In this document: positions 1 to 11,015 of the stretch, piece after piece
How the letters are laid out: the number at the start of each line of letters is the position of its first letter
Numbering within the stretch: position 1 is the first letter of the stretch
Assembly (NCBI GenBank): GCA_905221605.1
Contig: CAJNDS010002646.1
Span: forward strand, 1,034,146-1,098,145
Length of the DNA: 64,000 bases
DNA from: Symbiodinium natans
Taxonomy: Eukaryota; Sar; Dinophyceae; Suessiales; Symbiodiniaceae
Direction of reading: 5' to 3'
Made by a program: the position numbers and the translations under genes
Notes under the pieces: generated by a model
What the model was told of the DNA's origin: nothing
The model's input: only the letters and a program-made list of their open reading frames with translations
Databases searched by the model: none

Positions 1-66
1 CCTAAACCCTAAACCCTAAACCCTAAACCCGAAACCCTAAACCCTAAACCCTAACCCTTAACCCTA
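1..66. repeat. CCCTAAA telomere-like array at window start
   Basis: Tandem CCCTAAA heptamers with a few variants, ending head-to-head with TTAGGG-oriented DNA near 70. Similar arrays occur throughout the window, so this is not proof of a chromosome end. Confidence 0.9.
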
Positions 67-494
67 AGCCCTTAGGGTTTCGGCTTGGCAGCTCAGGGCT
101 TGGGGCTCGGGGGCTCTGATTTCGGGCTCCGAATATGGGTTGAGGGTTTGGGGTTTAGGGTTTTGGGTGGCTTTACATTCCTTTGAGAGGGTTCCCAAAA
201 AGCCAAAAGGTGCAACCTGAAGGGTCCAAGTCCAAATCCCTGGGTTGGCTGGTGTTTTTGTTCAGGTTAGAGCCCTGTAGGGTACGTAGGTTAGAGCCCT
301 GTAGGGCACGTAGTATAAGTACCTACTTTTCTTCAGGCCTGAACCCTAACAAATGTACAACTCATGTCCTTCCCTAAATCTCAAACCCTGAACCCTAAAC
401 TCTTAGAGCCTCAACTGTGGCTAAAAAGCTGCAGGCCCTGGCTCACGCGTCACGATGCCACCGTGCACTCTAAAGCCCTGAACTGTCCCTGAGC

Positions 495-605
495 CCAAAA
501 TACCCTTTACGGCTTAGGGTTTAGGGTTCAGGGTTTAGGGTTTAGGTTTAGGGTTTAGGGTTTAGGGTTTAGTGTGTTTAGGGTTTAGGGTTTAGGGTTT
601 AGGTT
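495..605. repeat. TTTAGGG array
   Basis: Degenerate then near-perfect TTTAGGG heptamers. Heptamers put a stop in every frame within 21 nt. Confidence 0.85.
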
Positions 606-650
606 TCCTTTGCGGTTGCCATGTGAACTCCCCAAAGGAGCTCAAGAGTC

Positions 651-769
651 TACTTGGAGGTTCATGGGTAGTTATAAGTAGGGGTATAAGTAGGGTATAT
701 AAACTGTACTTTTAACCTTACCTAGGATACGTTCAACGCTACTTATAACTACCCGTGAACCTTCAAGTA
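651..769. mobile_element. Family A inverted-repeat element
   Basis: The left end TACTTGGAGGTTCATGGGTA and the right end TACCCGTGAACCTTCAAGTA are imperfect inverted repeats; inner arms TTATAAGTAGGG and CTACTTATAA also pair. About 119 bp with no coding capacity. Sister copies lie at roughly 11.8, 26.1, 33.2, 40.3, 52.3, 55.7, 59.1 and 63.8 kb. Confidence 0.8.
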
Positions 770-782
770 AGGCTTTGGAAAA

Positions 783-905
783 ATGCCCAAGCCCTCGTCT
801 GGTATTGAGGAATTAGGACGCGAGTTCCGGGATCCTCTGCGGCCCCTGCCAAAAGTACCTCATCTTCTTCAGAGTTTGCGAGTACATCCACCCCACTTAC
901 TATAA
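783..905 (+). CDS. Possible small exon or ORF (40 codons)
   Basis: Open frame ATG...TAA between a foldback element and telomere-like DNA, with peptide segment SSGIEELGREFRDPLRPLPK. Not recognised. A CAG inside it could be a splice acceptor. Low certainty. Confidence 0.25.
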   Translation: MPKPSSGIEELGREFRDPLRPLPKVPHLLQSLRVHPPHLL

Positions 906-959
906 ACCTAAACCCGAAACCCCCAAAAAACACTTCTCAGAACCCTTGAAAGTTACCGG

Positions 960-1175
960 GCTCCCTACGCCCCCTAAACCCCAAACCCTAAACACCCTAG
1001 ACCCTAAACCCTAAACCCTAAGCCCACCCCCTAAACCCTAAACCCTAAACCCTAAACCCTAAACCCTAAACCCTAAACCCTAAACCCTAAACCCTAAACC
1101 CTAAACCCTAAACCCTAAACCCTAAACCCTAAACCCTAAACCCTAAACCCTAAACCCTAACCCTAAACCCTAGAC
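960..1175. repeat. Long CCCTAAA array
   Basis: About 20 near-perfect CCCTAAA heptamers from 1030, preceded by degenerate copies; among the longest arrays in the window. Confidence 0.95.
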
Positions 1176-1187
1176 CTATCGGGTTGG

Positions 1188-1276
1188 CAGCTTGAGGCTC
1201 GACTTGGTGGAGCGATTCGAGACTTTCCTGCCACATTGGCTGGGGCTTCATGGGTCAGGAATGAGGGACTCCGAAG
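1188..1276 (+). CDS. Exon-like island, frame ambiguous
   Basis: A unique segment between two CCCTAAA arrays, preceded by GGCAG. Two + frames are open across it (for example RLDLVERFETFLPHWLGLHG), so coding is only suggested. Confidence 0.25.
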
Positions 1277-1380
1277 CCCTAAACCCTAAACCCTAAACCC
1301 TAAACCCTAAACCCTAAACCCCTAAACCCTAAACCCCTAAACCCCTAAACCCTAAACCCTAAACCCCTTAACCCTTAAAC
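1277..1380. repeat. CCCTAAA array with 8-mer variants
   Basis: Tandem CCCTAAA and CCCCTAAA units. Confidence 0.9.
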
Positions 1381-1779
1381 AAATTTATCCTTGAACCCTA
1401 CGGCCCCCAAAACTTCTGTAACCTGCAAACCTACGACGCCTCGAAAGGCCCGACCTTTAGGGAACCCTTCTTAGGTGCTGAAGACCTCAACCTTTTAAGC
1501 CACAGAAAACACGACGACATCCCGAAAAGAAAGCCCTATACGAAACACCCCAAGTCTCTGGGCATCAAGCCCCAAACCTTTAGGAAGCCTACTACCAAGA
1601 AAAAAACAAAAAAGAAGAAGGATACAACAAACCAATAGCTCATCTAACTTAAGAAGTGTAACCCTTGACTGGGACCAGAGCAGTCTCACATTCCCCTTAT
1701 GGGCGGCTTAGGTTCCTGTATAGCCCCCCCCCTTAACCAAACCAAAAGGGCGCCCATTATATTCCTGGATTACTCTGGG

Positions 1780-1910
1780 GTGTAGGGTTTAGGGTTTAGG
1801 GTTTAAGGTTCAGGGTCTAAGGGCCAGGGTTTAGGGCTATATTAGGGTTCAGGGTTTAGGGTTTAGGGTTTAGAGTTTAGGGTTTGGGGTTTAGGGTTTA
1901 GGGTTTAGGG
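1780..1910. repeat. TTTAGGG array
   Basis: Degenerate TTTAGGG heptamers; the preceding stretch at about 1710-1760 resembles the core of the family C inverted-repeat elements. Confidence 0.85.
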
Positions 1911-1941
1911 TTTCGTCCTTTTTATTCCTAGGTTCCTCTTG

Positions 1942-2026
1942 GGCCCAGCTGAGGAAGCTCGGAGAGGGCACCCCTTCAGCTGGATTGTCTACTGCCGGCT
2001 GGACATCGCCGCTTGGCGCTGCTTCA
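1942..2026 (+). CDS. Probable exon fragment
   Basis: Follows CCCAG and runs into GTTTAGGG, a GT donor made by the repeat. Open frame includes LRKLGEGTPSAGLSTAGWTS. Not recognised. Confidence 0.35.
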
Positions 2027-2207
2027 AAGTTTAGGGTTTAGGGTTTAGGGTGTAGGGTTTAGGGTTTAGGGTGTAGGGTGTAGAGTTTAGGGTTTAGGTC
2101 TTTTTGGCTTCCGAGACTCCAGACGCTCCTCGTGGGGCCCTCATTCCCTCAAAGTATCGGTTTTTTTGCCTCCAGAGCTCCCATAAGCCCACCTTTTTTG
2201 GTAGGAT

Positions 2208-2308
2208 TTGGGGTGTTCTCCTTTATACTAACAGTCCTTGATAGGGAATATAGTACCCCCTATTATAATCCTGTTAAGGACTGTTAGTATCAGGGGGAAC
2301 ATCCCAAG
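2208..2308. mobile_element. Family B inverted-repeat element
   Basis: The left arm around GGTGTTCTCCTTTATACTAA is complementary to the right arm TTAGTATCAGGGGGAACATC. It is about 100 bp; sister copies are near 27.2 and 46.8 kb. Noncoding. Confidence 0.8.
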
Positions 2309-3419
2309 GGTGGGATATCTAAGTAAGGGCCCTGCAAGGGGTTGTACAGAGTTTTCCAGGTTTGGCGGTTAGGGTTTAGGGCTTCGGGTGTGAGGTTCCT
2401 TTAGTTAAGGCAGGGTTTTAGCATTTAGGACCCAGGTCTCTCTTTGAGGGCCCCCTTGTTCCATTTCTTAAAGCAGTAGGGTCTAGGGTCTAGGGTTTAG
2501 GGTTTAGGGTTTCGAGTTTAGGGTTTGGGGTTCCATGTTTTGGGGTTTATTTCGGACGCCCCGGGCTACCCTCCATGCAACATTAAGCGCCGCTAAAGGC
2601 CCTAGGTCCTATAGACAACCCATCAAGGATAGTTCCCGAAACCCTCAAACCCTAAACCCTAAACCCGAAACCCTATGTAAATGTAGGTAAAAAGAGTTCC
2701 AGGTAAGCCCTGAACCCGTAGACCCCACCCCAAGAGTTGAAAGCTTCCAGGGCAGATATTATTTCGGGGAACATCCCAACCTAAACCCTGGTTCCTTGGC
2801 CTTTTCTTAGGGGATCTATGGTTTAGGGGGTTGAGGTTTTAGGGCTTGGGGTTTTGTTTTTTTGTCGGGATCCATGGTTTAGGGGATTTAGGTTTAGGGC
2901 TTGTTTTGTTTTGTTTTCTTTTTTATTTGTTTTTTTTTTTTTTTTGGGGGGGGTAGGGCGTTTTGTGTTTAAAGTTCAGGGTCTAGATCTTTAGGGTTCT
3001 GTTGTCTCTAGTTTTTTTGGTTTCGGGTTTGAGGGTTCAGTGTTTTACTCGGGTTTGCTCATGGGTGTTACAGATCTAGGGTTTAGGACTGTATTGGGTC
3101 AGGGGTTCCGTGGGCTATTTCTTTCTGGGTTTAAGAGGATTCATTGAAGTGTTTTTTTCAGGGGTTATAGAAGCCATCCTAGATTAGGCTTCCAGGTTTT
3201 GGAACATCCCAAGTTTGCCTAAACCCTAAACCCTAAACCCTTTTGAGTTGTTCATCAGGTCTTCGGGTTCAGTTTCGGGCTTTTGGGCTTCCGGAGCTAA
3301 GGGTTTGCATCGCGGATTTTTTGGCCTGTGGGGTGGAGCGGAAGACGTTTAGTGACGAAGTGGCACCGTCCTACAAAAACAGGCTGGGCCCTAAAACTGA
3401 TAATTTAACCCTAAACCCT

Positions 3420-3500
3420 AAACCCTAAACCCTAAACCCTGAACCCTGAACCCTGAACCCTGAACCCTGAACCCTGAACCCGAACCCTAAACCCTATAGA
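3420..3500. repeat. CCCTAAA/CCCTGAA array
   Basis: Telomere-like tandem array that switches to the CCCTGAA variant. Confidence 0.9.
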
Positions 3501-4004
3501 CTACAGGCCTAAGGACTACAGGCCAGCAACCCTCTGGCAATCCTACTAGAAGGTTCATGGAGACCTTGATGATATGCCCTATCCCTCTTACCGCTGAACT
3601 CCGATCCCTAGCCACCTTAACGTAACACATTGTAGTGCCTCGGTTCTGAGGGGATCTCAAGGACCATGCTACAAAATAGTTATGAATACAGATACAAGTA
3701 TAAGTAGAACGTAGAGGAAAATGTAAAGGTCTATGTAGATGTAAACTGAATCATGAAATACAGATCTAAGTCGTAAATGGACATGTAAATGTAAATGCAC
3801 ATATGCAAGTATGGACGTGCCTCTATTATCCTGTGCTACATGAGGCTATCTCTTGTCACGTCACATTACGCTTGTAGTTGTTTTGCTTCTGTGGGTATAG
3901 TATACACAACCTTTTTTCATAACTGCGCCACCATAAAACCTAAGCGCGAATCCCAGAGGTTTGGGTTCGAAATCTTATATGCATACTATTCAGAGCACTG
4001 CACC

Positions 4005-4290
4005 GCCAAACACCCTAAACTAGACACCCAAAACCCTAAAATCCTGAACCCCTGCCCTAAACCCTAACCGCCCTAAAGCCTAAGCACCGTAAACACCCTA
4101 AACCCTAAACACCCGAAAAACCCTAAACACCCTAAACACCCTAACCACCCCAACCATTTAAACACCCTAAACACCCAAAACACCCCAAACCCGAAACCCT
4201 AAACACCCTAAACACCCCAAACCCCACAGGTTTGGACTCTAAACCCTAAACCCTAAACCCTGAACACCCCAAACCCAAAGGTCTGGGTTC
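4005..4290. repeat. CACCCTAAA variant array
   Basis: Mixed heptamers and 9-mers (AACACCCTA), a diverged telomere-like block. Confidence 0.85.
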
Positions 4291-4350
4291 AGCCTCATCC
4301 GCCCCTGAGCCTCCTGGATGCCCACTTCGTGCGCCTGATCGGCACGGCAA
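4282..4350 (+). CDS. Probable exon
   Basis: Acceptor TTCAG, donor GTCGGG; open frame contains LSLLDAHFVRLIGTAS. CCCTAAA DNA lies upstream and TTTAGGG downstream, the usual setting of exons in this window. Not recognised. Confidence 0.4.
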
Positions 4351-4667
4351 GTCGGGTTTAGAGTTTTGGGTTTAGGGTTTAGGGTTTAGGGTTCATGTGT
4401 TTGTTGGGGGTCAGGGGCCTATAGATTATGGTGGTTTAGGGGCTTAGGGCTTAGGGCTTTGGCTTTAGGGTTTAGGATTTAAGGGCCTCTCAGGACTTAA
4501 GGGGCTCAGCTGGCTTCTTGTCTGCGGTTGGTTGTGCTTGAAGGGGGTAGAGGTTTGTCTACCCGAAACCCTAACCCCCGAAGCATGAAACCCTGAACCC
4601 TAAACCCTAAACCCCATACCCTATACCCTAAACCCTAAACCCTAAACCGTGACACTAATGTGCCAAA

Positions 4668-4719
4668 GGTGGATGATGCTGCCTGCGAGCGACTGGCATG
4701 CGACCATGCCCAGGCATGT
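4668..4719 (+). CDS. Probable exon
   Basis: Follows CCAAAG and ends before GGTCAG; frame VDDAACERLACDHAQACG. A telomere-like array precedes and TTTAGGG-like DNA follows. Confidence 0.35.
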
Positions 4720-5187
4720 GGGTCAGTTTTGTGGGGTCTCGGGCCTCGTGGTTAGGGTTTGGGGATTTGGGGTTTTAGGGTTGGGGTTTTTATTTTTTTT
4801 TGGGGTTTATCGGGTTTGGGAGCTTATGGGTTTCGGGGTTTAGTGGTTGTGGGGCTTCGGGTTTGGGTTTTTTGGAGGGGCTTTTGGTGAACCCCAAGCA
4901 CCCTTGACTACCAACCCTCTCCAGACCCCCAACAACTTCCCCTGGTAGAGGCCGAGGTAGTCCCTTGGCATACTTTCGGCAGTTTAGTGTTTACGAACCG
5001 CTCCCATCCCAACTGTCCCTAGACCGTGAAATACCCCTGGGGATATTTTAGGGTCTAGGGTTTCAGAATGCATAGTCCCAAGCTGGGCAGGCATTTGGCT
5101 GCGGCATACTTCCGCCGATACAGGCGGAAACGTTGTGGAGCAAATTCTGGGTGTTTGTCCCCGTGTTCACCTACGAGACCCTAAACC

Positions 5188-5580
5188 CTAAACCTTAAAT
5201 ACAAAAACAGAGTCCCAAGCCCCTCTATGGATTTTGCCCTGGAAATGAGGGGGGGGAGCACTCGGGGGGGACTGGGGCCGGCGACATTGAGGGCTGTGAT
5301 TCAGGGTTGGGCTTTCTTTTAGGGTTGATTGTTTGTCCATCACAGCGCTCAAAGTGTCCTCTTTGTCGTGACTGCTCCCCTGCCCAACATGGGCGCCATC
5401 TTCGCGAGGCCACCCACTTGTTACTTCTATGATTAGGGGAGCCTGGCGGTGGCACTGGAAGGGCAAACCTGGATGTGGGCGATTGCGCCTTGCAGTTGTA
5501 ATTGCATGGAGACCTACGCGGGCTGGTGGAGGTCTGGAGAAAAGCTGCGTCCTTCTCTGGGCGGAGAAGCCACCACCCAC
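5188..5580 (-). CDS. Hypothetical minus-strand ORF, 130 codons
   Basis: A long open frame in unique DNA between telomere-like DNA and a GA satellite. The product would be proline- and histidine-rich with no recognised domain. Overlapping + frames of 60-90 codons are also open, so strand is uncertain; the neighbouring 6.87-7.36 kb minus frame favours this strand. The last residues come from heptamer DNA. Confidence 0.25.
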   Translation of the reverse strand: MGGGFSAQRRTQLFSRPPPARVGLHAITTARRNRPHPGLPFQCHRQAPLIIEVTSGWPREDGAHVGQGSSHDKEDTLSAVMDKQSTLKESPTLNHSPQCRRPQSPPSAPPPHFQGKIHRGAWDSVFVFKV

Positions 5581-5712
5581 CTGGGAGGAATGGGAAGCGG
5601 AACGCTGTTATGCCGACGGCAGTCGGAGAAATGGCAGAAGCAGCAGGTGATGGCCGCGCGGCTGAGCTCCAAGCTCCCTGCTAGAGTCCTGGGCACGATT
5701 CAGGCGGCCATC

Positions 5713-5890
5713 TGCTAAGCAGTCGTTGCGCTCTATTGCTCTTCCAAACAAAAAGCTGCAGTCGGCTAAGGTCGCCGATCAACCTTGCTGCCATGGAATA
5801 CGCTAAGCAGTCGCATGGCGCATCTTATTCTTCTCAAAAACTGCCGTTGGCTTTCATATTGTTGCTGACCAACTTGCTGCTGCGCGCTTG
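5713..5890. repeat. Diverged ~90-bp direct duplication
   Basis: GCTAAGCAGTCG at 5715 and 5803 opens two diverged copies, each continuing with a CTCTATTGCTCTTCC-like stretch, CAAAAA-CTG and ACCTTGCTGC/AACTTGCTGC. Confidence 0.5.
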
Positions 5891-5919
5891 GAGAGCAGGA
5901 AATCGCTTGCGATTAGCAG

Positions 5920-6302
5920 AGAAAGAGGGAAAGAGGGAAAGAGGGAAAGAGGGAAAGGGGGAAAGAGGGAAAGAGGGAAAGAGGGAAAGAGGGAAAGAGG
6001 GAAAGAGGGAAAGAGGGAAAGAGGGAAAGAGGGAAAGAGAGACAGAGAGACAGAGCGACAGAGAGACAGGGAGACAGGGAGACAGGGAGACAGGGAGACA
6101 AGAGACAGAGAGACAGAGAGACAGAGAGACAGAGAGACAGAGAGACAGAGAGACAGAGAGACAGAGAGACAGAGAGACCGAGAGACAGAGAGACAGAGAG
6201 ACCGAGAGACAGAGAGACAGAGAGACAGAGAGACAGAGAGACAGAGAGACAGAGAGACAGAGAGACAGAGAGAGAGAGGAGAGAGAGAGGAGGAGAGAGA
6301 GC

Positions 6303-6350
<48 letters not shown>

Positions 6351-6392
6351 GAGAGAGAGGAAAAAGGAGAGAGAGAGAGAGAGAGAGAGAGG

Positions 6393-6431
<39 letters not shown>

Positions 6432-6524
6432 TAGAGATAGAGATAGAGAGAGAGAGAGACAGAGAGAGAGACTGAGAGAGAAAGAGAGAGAGAGAGAAGG
6501 AGCAGAGAGAGAGAGAGAGAGGAA

Positions 6525-6612
<88 letters not shown>

Positions 6613-6704
6613 AGAGAGAGGAGAAAGAGAGAGAGAGAGAGAGAGAGAGAAAAAAAAGAGAAAGGGAAAGAGAAAGGGAAAGAGAAAGAGAAAGAGAAAG
6701 AGAT
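5920..6704. repeat. GA-rich satellite: (GGGAAAGA)n, (GACAGA)n, (GA)n
   Basis: About 785 bp of purine-only or nearly purine-only tandem repeat with three zones. Both strands give long artefact frames of low-complexity Arg/Glu or Ser/Leu; these are not genes. Confidence 0.97.
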
Positions 6705-6864
6705 TTTGGCGCGCAGATGGTTCTTGCACATGCGTAACGTTCAGAAAATTTGATTACTCGTTCATTCCTCTTTGTTCTACACCACAACTGTCGTAGAAAT
6801 CCCTCAGTCTAGCTGCCATGGTCCATGGCCGAGTCGTCGCCCGCTATCTGATGCAAATGTGCCT

Positions 6865-7359
6865 TCACTGGCATGCAAAAGGTCTCCAAGCTGTGTTGGG
6901 TGCAGAAAACCTGGCCAATTCTTGGAGTGCATCGTCACAGCAACCGCTGTCCACGTCGCTGGTGACGCTCCCCCTTGGAAGGCTGTCAATGACCTCCTGA
7001 CGCAAGACTTCCAGCTGTGGACGGCTGTGTGCGAACATGGCCAGAGGCGTCACCGCTGGAGGCAATTCCTTCATGACATCATTGGCACGCTCCCGCCGCC
7101 TCATCCTGGGAAGGAGGTCATCGAAAAGATCCACAAAGCCAGGATGGGTATGACCATGAGATTGAACGTCAAGCCAGCGCTTGAACCGAGATGGTGATAG
7201 CTGGCCCGCCGGGCGCTTCTTTCACAACACATCTTGTTCTTCCCAAAAACGCTGATTCAGCGCTTTTGCCCCCGTGCCTTGTGGTTGTTCTTCACCTTCG
7301 CCATGATCTCTGCGCTGAGCGCCTGACGCAGCTTCTACGTCTGCTAAGCAGCCACGCGC
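6865..7359 (-). pseudogene. Minus-strand coding frame with one internal stop
   Basis: From the TAA at 7362-7360, the minus frame stays open for 165 codons to a TGA at 6867-6865, broken only by one TGA at 7224-7222. The product looks like ordinary globular protein, for example LFDDLLPRMRRRERANDVMK and LEVLRQEVIDSLPRGSVTSD. No family is recognised. The intact part from an ATG at 7134 is 89 codons. The internal TGA may be decay, an unseen splice site or recoding. It is the best minus-strand coding signal in the window. Confidence 0.45.
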
Positions 7360-7399
7360 TTACTGATCTCCCGTATTACAAACAGGGGCTCTTAGCATA

Positions 7400-8225
7400 A
7401 TTATTGTTGTAATCATATCCACATCCTTTAGTATTATTTGTGGGTAATAAAAATCTAGAAGAAAGACGCGTGCATGTCATACACTCGCTTGTTGGTTTAG
7501 AAAAAGCACAAGACTTACATCAATTTTCATGTGCTCGCGTCTTTTGATTACGAAATTGAGCTCACGCGTTTACACAACCCATGATTAAATTGCTGAGCGA
7601 AGCGAACTCACTCCTTTTCTATCTTCATGTGTTCGCAGAGCTTGGATTAATGTTATTCCCTCGTGAAGGCGGTGAGATCATATGATTTTAGAAAAGAGTG
7701 AGACACAAGATCTGTATTAGAACGGCACACAAATTCAGAAAAGTTGTGTGTGTGCGCGCGTGATGCGCATACTCATAGAGAAAATGCAATCACAACCCCT
7801 ATGACCTCGAAAACTAGGAGTATTCAGGCTTGCAACGCGTACTAAACACACGCGTTAAAAGAAGTCCTTTTTGATCATTTGCTCAGTCTCTCGGAAATTC
7901 CATTAATGTTAGTCTTTGTACCGTTCATCACTCGTTTCACTCCGTTTAAAAAATACTGATAATCTACAGGAATATTGCTATTAATTTACTATTTTAATGT
8001 CCAAAAGACCAAAACAGAACATTCATGCGATTCAATGGTGACATGGCTCATTTGGTACCTTCATGAACAATGAACGGTCTAGCTCCTATATGAACAAACT
8101 CATCACTTTAAGACCCTTGAAGACGGAATATCTTTCCTGGTGCTGTCTATTAATAGGGTTTCAAGTCGAAGAGAACAAAGTGAATTAAAATGTAGGCGAG
8201 GTTACGAAACGCACGATTTCTAGGT
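7400..8225. other. AT-rich spacer without telomere-like repeats
   Basis: About 800 bp with no heptamers, no inverted-repeat element and no convincing open frame. It separates the minus-strand frame to its left from mainly + strand exons to its right. A strand-switch or promoter region is possible, but no motif supports that. Confidence 0.4.
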
Positions 8226-8449
8226 TTTGCCCTAAACCCTAAACCCTAAAAATCCTAAACCCTGCTTGAGGATCTGCGTGGGTCTCCAGGGGTTCGGACG
8301 GGTCTCGGAATTCACAACCTAGGCTTCAAGGCACATTACACGTAGGTTTAGGGTTTAGTAGGGCCGAAACCTCAAACCCTAAAACTGCCCCCCCCAACAA
8401 AAGCCTTGTGTCGTCCTGTTGCTTGCTGTTTTTGCTTGGGGTCTTCCAG

Positions 8450-8523
8450 TCCGAAGATGGTACCGTGGACTTCCGAATTACGGCAACTTGGGAAGAACGG
8501 ACTTTCAGCTTCGCTCATTCTCT
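8450..8523 (+). CDS. Probable exon
   Basis: Acceptor GTCTTCCAG at 8441-8449; open frame SEDGTVDFRITATWEERTFS, running into CCTTGAACCC repeat DNA. Donor unclear (a GA donor is possible). Not recognised. Confidence 0.45.
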
Positions 8524-8598
8524 GAACCTTGAACCCTAAACCCTGCAGTGCATCCATGGTCCATGCCTTTCCTCGGCAGCTCTTCAGCATCCTTCTCA

Positions 8599-8614
8599 GG
8601 GGGGGGGGGGGGGG
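8599..8614. repeat. Poly-G run (16)
   Basis: Homopolymer G followed by a G-rich purine stretch. Confidence 0.9.
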
Positions 8615-9143
8615 AGAGGCGGGGGGAGGGGCGGCGCCTGCCTTTGAAGCCGCCTTCCGAAGACCATCCAAAACCCTCTAAGAAAAAAATGTTCAACATA
8701 ACTACCCCTAGGGAATACCCTTCAAAGAAATGGAAAGGGTATGGTAAGATCCTGCCTTATAACCTCGCTTTGTAGGTTAAGGGGTCTGGGTTTGGGGTAT
8801 GTTGAAGTTGTTTTCGAAACTCTCAATCAAGACCCAAAGACGCCCAAGAGCCCTACACACCAAAGCATCGAAGGTTAGCTCATCGTGTTTTGTGTTATTT
8901 CTGAATCTTACAGCCATCAACAACTCGAAGCAACTTCAATGTCACGATACCTTTCCCTGAAGCCGAACCCTCCATGGCTCAAACTCTCCTTAGAACCCAA
9001 CCCCAAAGCCTAAGCCGGCTAAGTGTTTAGGGTTAGGGCTTAGGGTTTAGGATTTAGGGTTTAGGCTTTAGGCTTTAGGGTGAGGTCCCTTTTTTCCCTA
9101 AACCCTAAACCCTAAACCCTAAGAACCCTGAGAACCCGAATAA

Positions 9144-9240
9144 GTTGCTAGAGGCTGCTGCGAGACAACACCGCGCCGGCTCTCTGGCACCAGGGGCCTC
9201 AGACCTTCGCCTACCACGCGCTCACGGCGCAAGGATGGGG
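9144..9240 (+). CDS. Probable exon
   Basis: Acceptor TTGCTAG; donor GTCTAGGG. A frame with DNTAPALWHQGPQTFAYHAL is open, as are the other two. CCCTAAA upstream, TTTAGGG downstream. Confidence 0.4.
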
Positions 9241-9637
9241 CACGGTCTAGGGTTGTGGGTTTAGGGTTAGGCTTTAGGCTTTAGGGTTGAGGGTTTAGGG
9301 TTTAGGGCCAAAGTTTCGGGCTCTGGTCTTATAGGGCTTAGGATTGTCCAGGTGGCCCAATGCTCCTCACATTATGGAATCGACCTGCTGCTAACATGTA
9401 TGTAGGATTTAAGGCGCCGAGCGCATTTTCACACGGCACATTTTGCGTAACCCTGAACCCCTAAACCCTAAGAACCCCAAAACCCGAAGAACCCTAAAAT
9501 GTAAGAACCCTGAACACCCAAAACCCGAAGAACGCTGAACCCTGAGAGGGTATAGGATTTAGGGCTTAGGGTTTAGGATTTAGGGTTTAGGGTCGTAAAC
9601 CCAAAACCCTAAACCCGACTGGCGGCACAGGGACCTC

Positions 9638-9710
9638 TTTTTGTCGGGCTGATGTGTGCCCTTAACCACGCACCACCCACCCCAAGCCACACGTCCCACG
9701 TCCGACGCCC
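9638..9710 (+). CDS. Probable exon
   Basis: Acceptor GGCACAG; donor GTTTGTTC after CCCTAG. Frame contains GPLFVGLMCALNHAPPTPSH. Not recognised. Confidence 0.35.
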
Positions 9711-9844
9711 TAGGTTTGTTCTAGGCAAGTTGTTCAGGGCTTGGGGCCTAGGGTTTAGGGTTTAGGGTTGAGGGTCAGTTTTAGGGCGTAGGCTTAGTTA
9801 GCGTAGGCTCGCTTTTGGATGTCTCTGTATACACAACTTTACAG

Positions 9845-9893
9845 CTCATATGGCTTCGAGCTTTGGGTTTTTCATCAAGCCCCAGATCAGCAG
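9845..9893 (+). CDS. Probable exon
   Basis: Acceptor ACTTTACAG and strong donor GTACGTGC; 49 nt, frame LIWLRALGFSSSPRSA. Another frame is open as part of a 126-codon ORF at 9819-10199. Confidence 0.4.
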
Positions 9894-10005
9894 GTACGTG
9901 CGTGGGTGGCGGGCTTAACCGCGGACAGGGGTGGTAGGGCTTATGCTCCGCCCCCGATCCTACGCGTGACTGGAAAGCGTGGACAACCCAGTGTTATCTG
10001 CGGAG

Positions 10006-10199
10006 GCTTCCATCGACCTGGTGGTTCACACTGGCCTGGCCGGACTGTGGCCCTTCACAAGTATGTTCGCTACGGTTTCGCTGGCCAGGAGCTCCTCTGG
10101 ACGGTGGTGGATTTTGGAGGAACGGCACCCGTTTGGGTGCCCCGAGGACAGTACATTTTCTGGGGCCAATGGCCGGACTGTGGATGCAGGTTCTTTTAA
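10006..10199 (+). CDS. Probable exon or terminal coding segment
   Basis: Follows TCTGCGGAG and stays open 64 codons to a TAA at 10199: FHRPGGSHWPGRTVALHKYV, later QELLWTVVDFGGTAPVWVPR. The start agrees in phase with the exon ending at 9893. A 14-nt stretch TGGCCGGACTGTGG occurs twice inside it. Not recognised. Confidence 0.4.
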
Positions 10200-10536
10200 G
10201 GGACAATGCAAGATACCTAATTCCCCTTATAAAAGAGCCATATGCCCTAAAAACTAAACCCCTGAGCCCCCCCCCCCCGCGCCCTAAACCCCTAAACCCC
10301 TAAACCCTGAGCCCTCAACCCCGCCCCAAGCCCTGCACCTCTATGAAGCCCTGAAACCCTAAACCCCATAAGCCCTGCAAGCCTTACCTAAACCCTAAAC
10401 CCAGTCAAGCCCTGCGACCTTCTAAACCCTAAACCCTATGCCCTATGAACCCTAAACCCTATGAACCCTAAACCCTATGAACCCTAAACCCTGTGAGTCC
10501 TAAACCCTATGAACCCTAAACCCGAAACCCCCAAAG

Positions 10537-10606
10537 CGTCTCAAAGGAGTGGCCACAGCGACCTTTGAAAACATCGCCTCACTTGAGCCGTGCCCGGAGA
10601 CCTGGG
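10537..10606 (+). CDS. Probable exon
   Basis: Follows CCCAAAG; frame LKGVATATFENIASLEPCPE, ending near a G-rich stretch that leads to TTTAGGG. Telomere-like arrays on both sides. Confidence 0.4.
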
Positions 10607-10930
10607 GGGGGGCTGGGTTTAGGGTTAGGGCTTAGGGCTTAGGGGTTAGGGGGTACATGGGGGAATCTTTCCAGGGAATGGTTTGGAAATCTCGGCTTCG
10701 GGTTTTGGGCTGAGGGCAACAAGAGGCTCGGGTGCACAGGTTTAGGGCTTGGGGGTTTTTTGGAGGTTAAGGAGTTTGAGGTTTAGAGGTTTACAACTGC
10801 CGATGGTTTAGGGTGTGGGGTATGTTGGGGGTCCAGGGCCTGGTAGTTTGATGGTTTAGGGTTTAGGGTTTAGGGCTTACTTCAGAGTCGAGTCTTGCTT
10901 TTGGGCGGGGCGGGGTCACTTTCTCTACAG

Positions 10931-11015
10931 CAAAGCCTCCAGAGATGCGAGCATCCAGACCTCGAGCTCTAGCAGCAACCCTGGTTATTGAAAGGCGCCC
11001 CGACGTCACGCTCAG
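10931..11015 (+). CDS. Probable exon
   Basis: Pyrimidine-rich acceptor CACTTTCTCTACAG, donor GTGAAG. Frame PPEMRASRPRALAATLVIER with one extra base before and two after. Confidence 0.5.

Noticed and set aside
1-66. Chromosome end at the left edge
   Set aside because: The array is short, imperfect and no different from the internal arrays.
5736-6787. Long overlapping ORFs (195-317 codons) on both strands
   Set aside because: They are translations of the GA/CT satellite; composition is only Arg/Glu/Gly or Ser/Leu.
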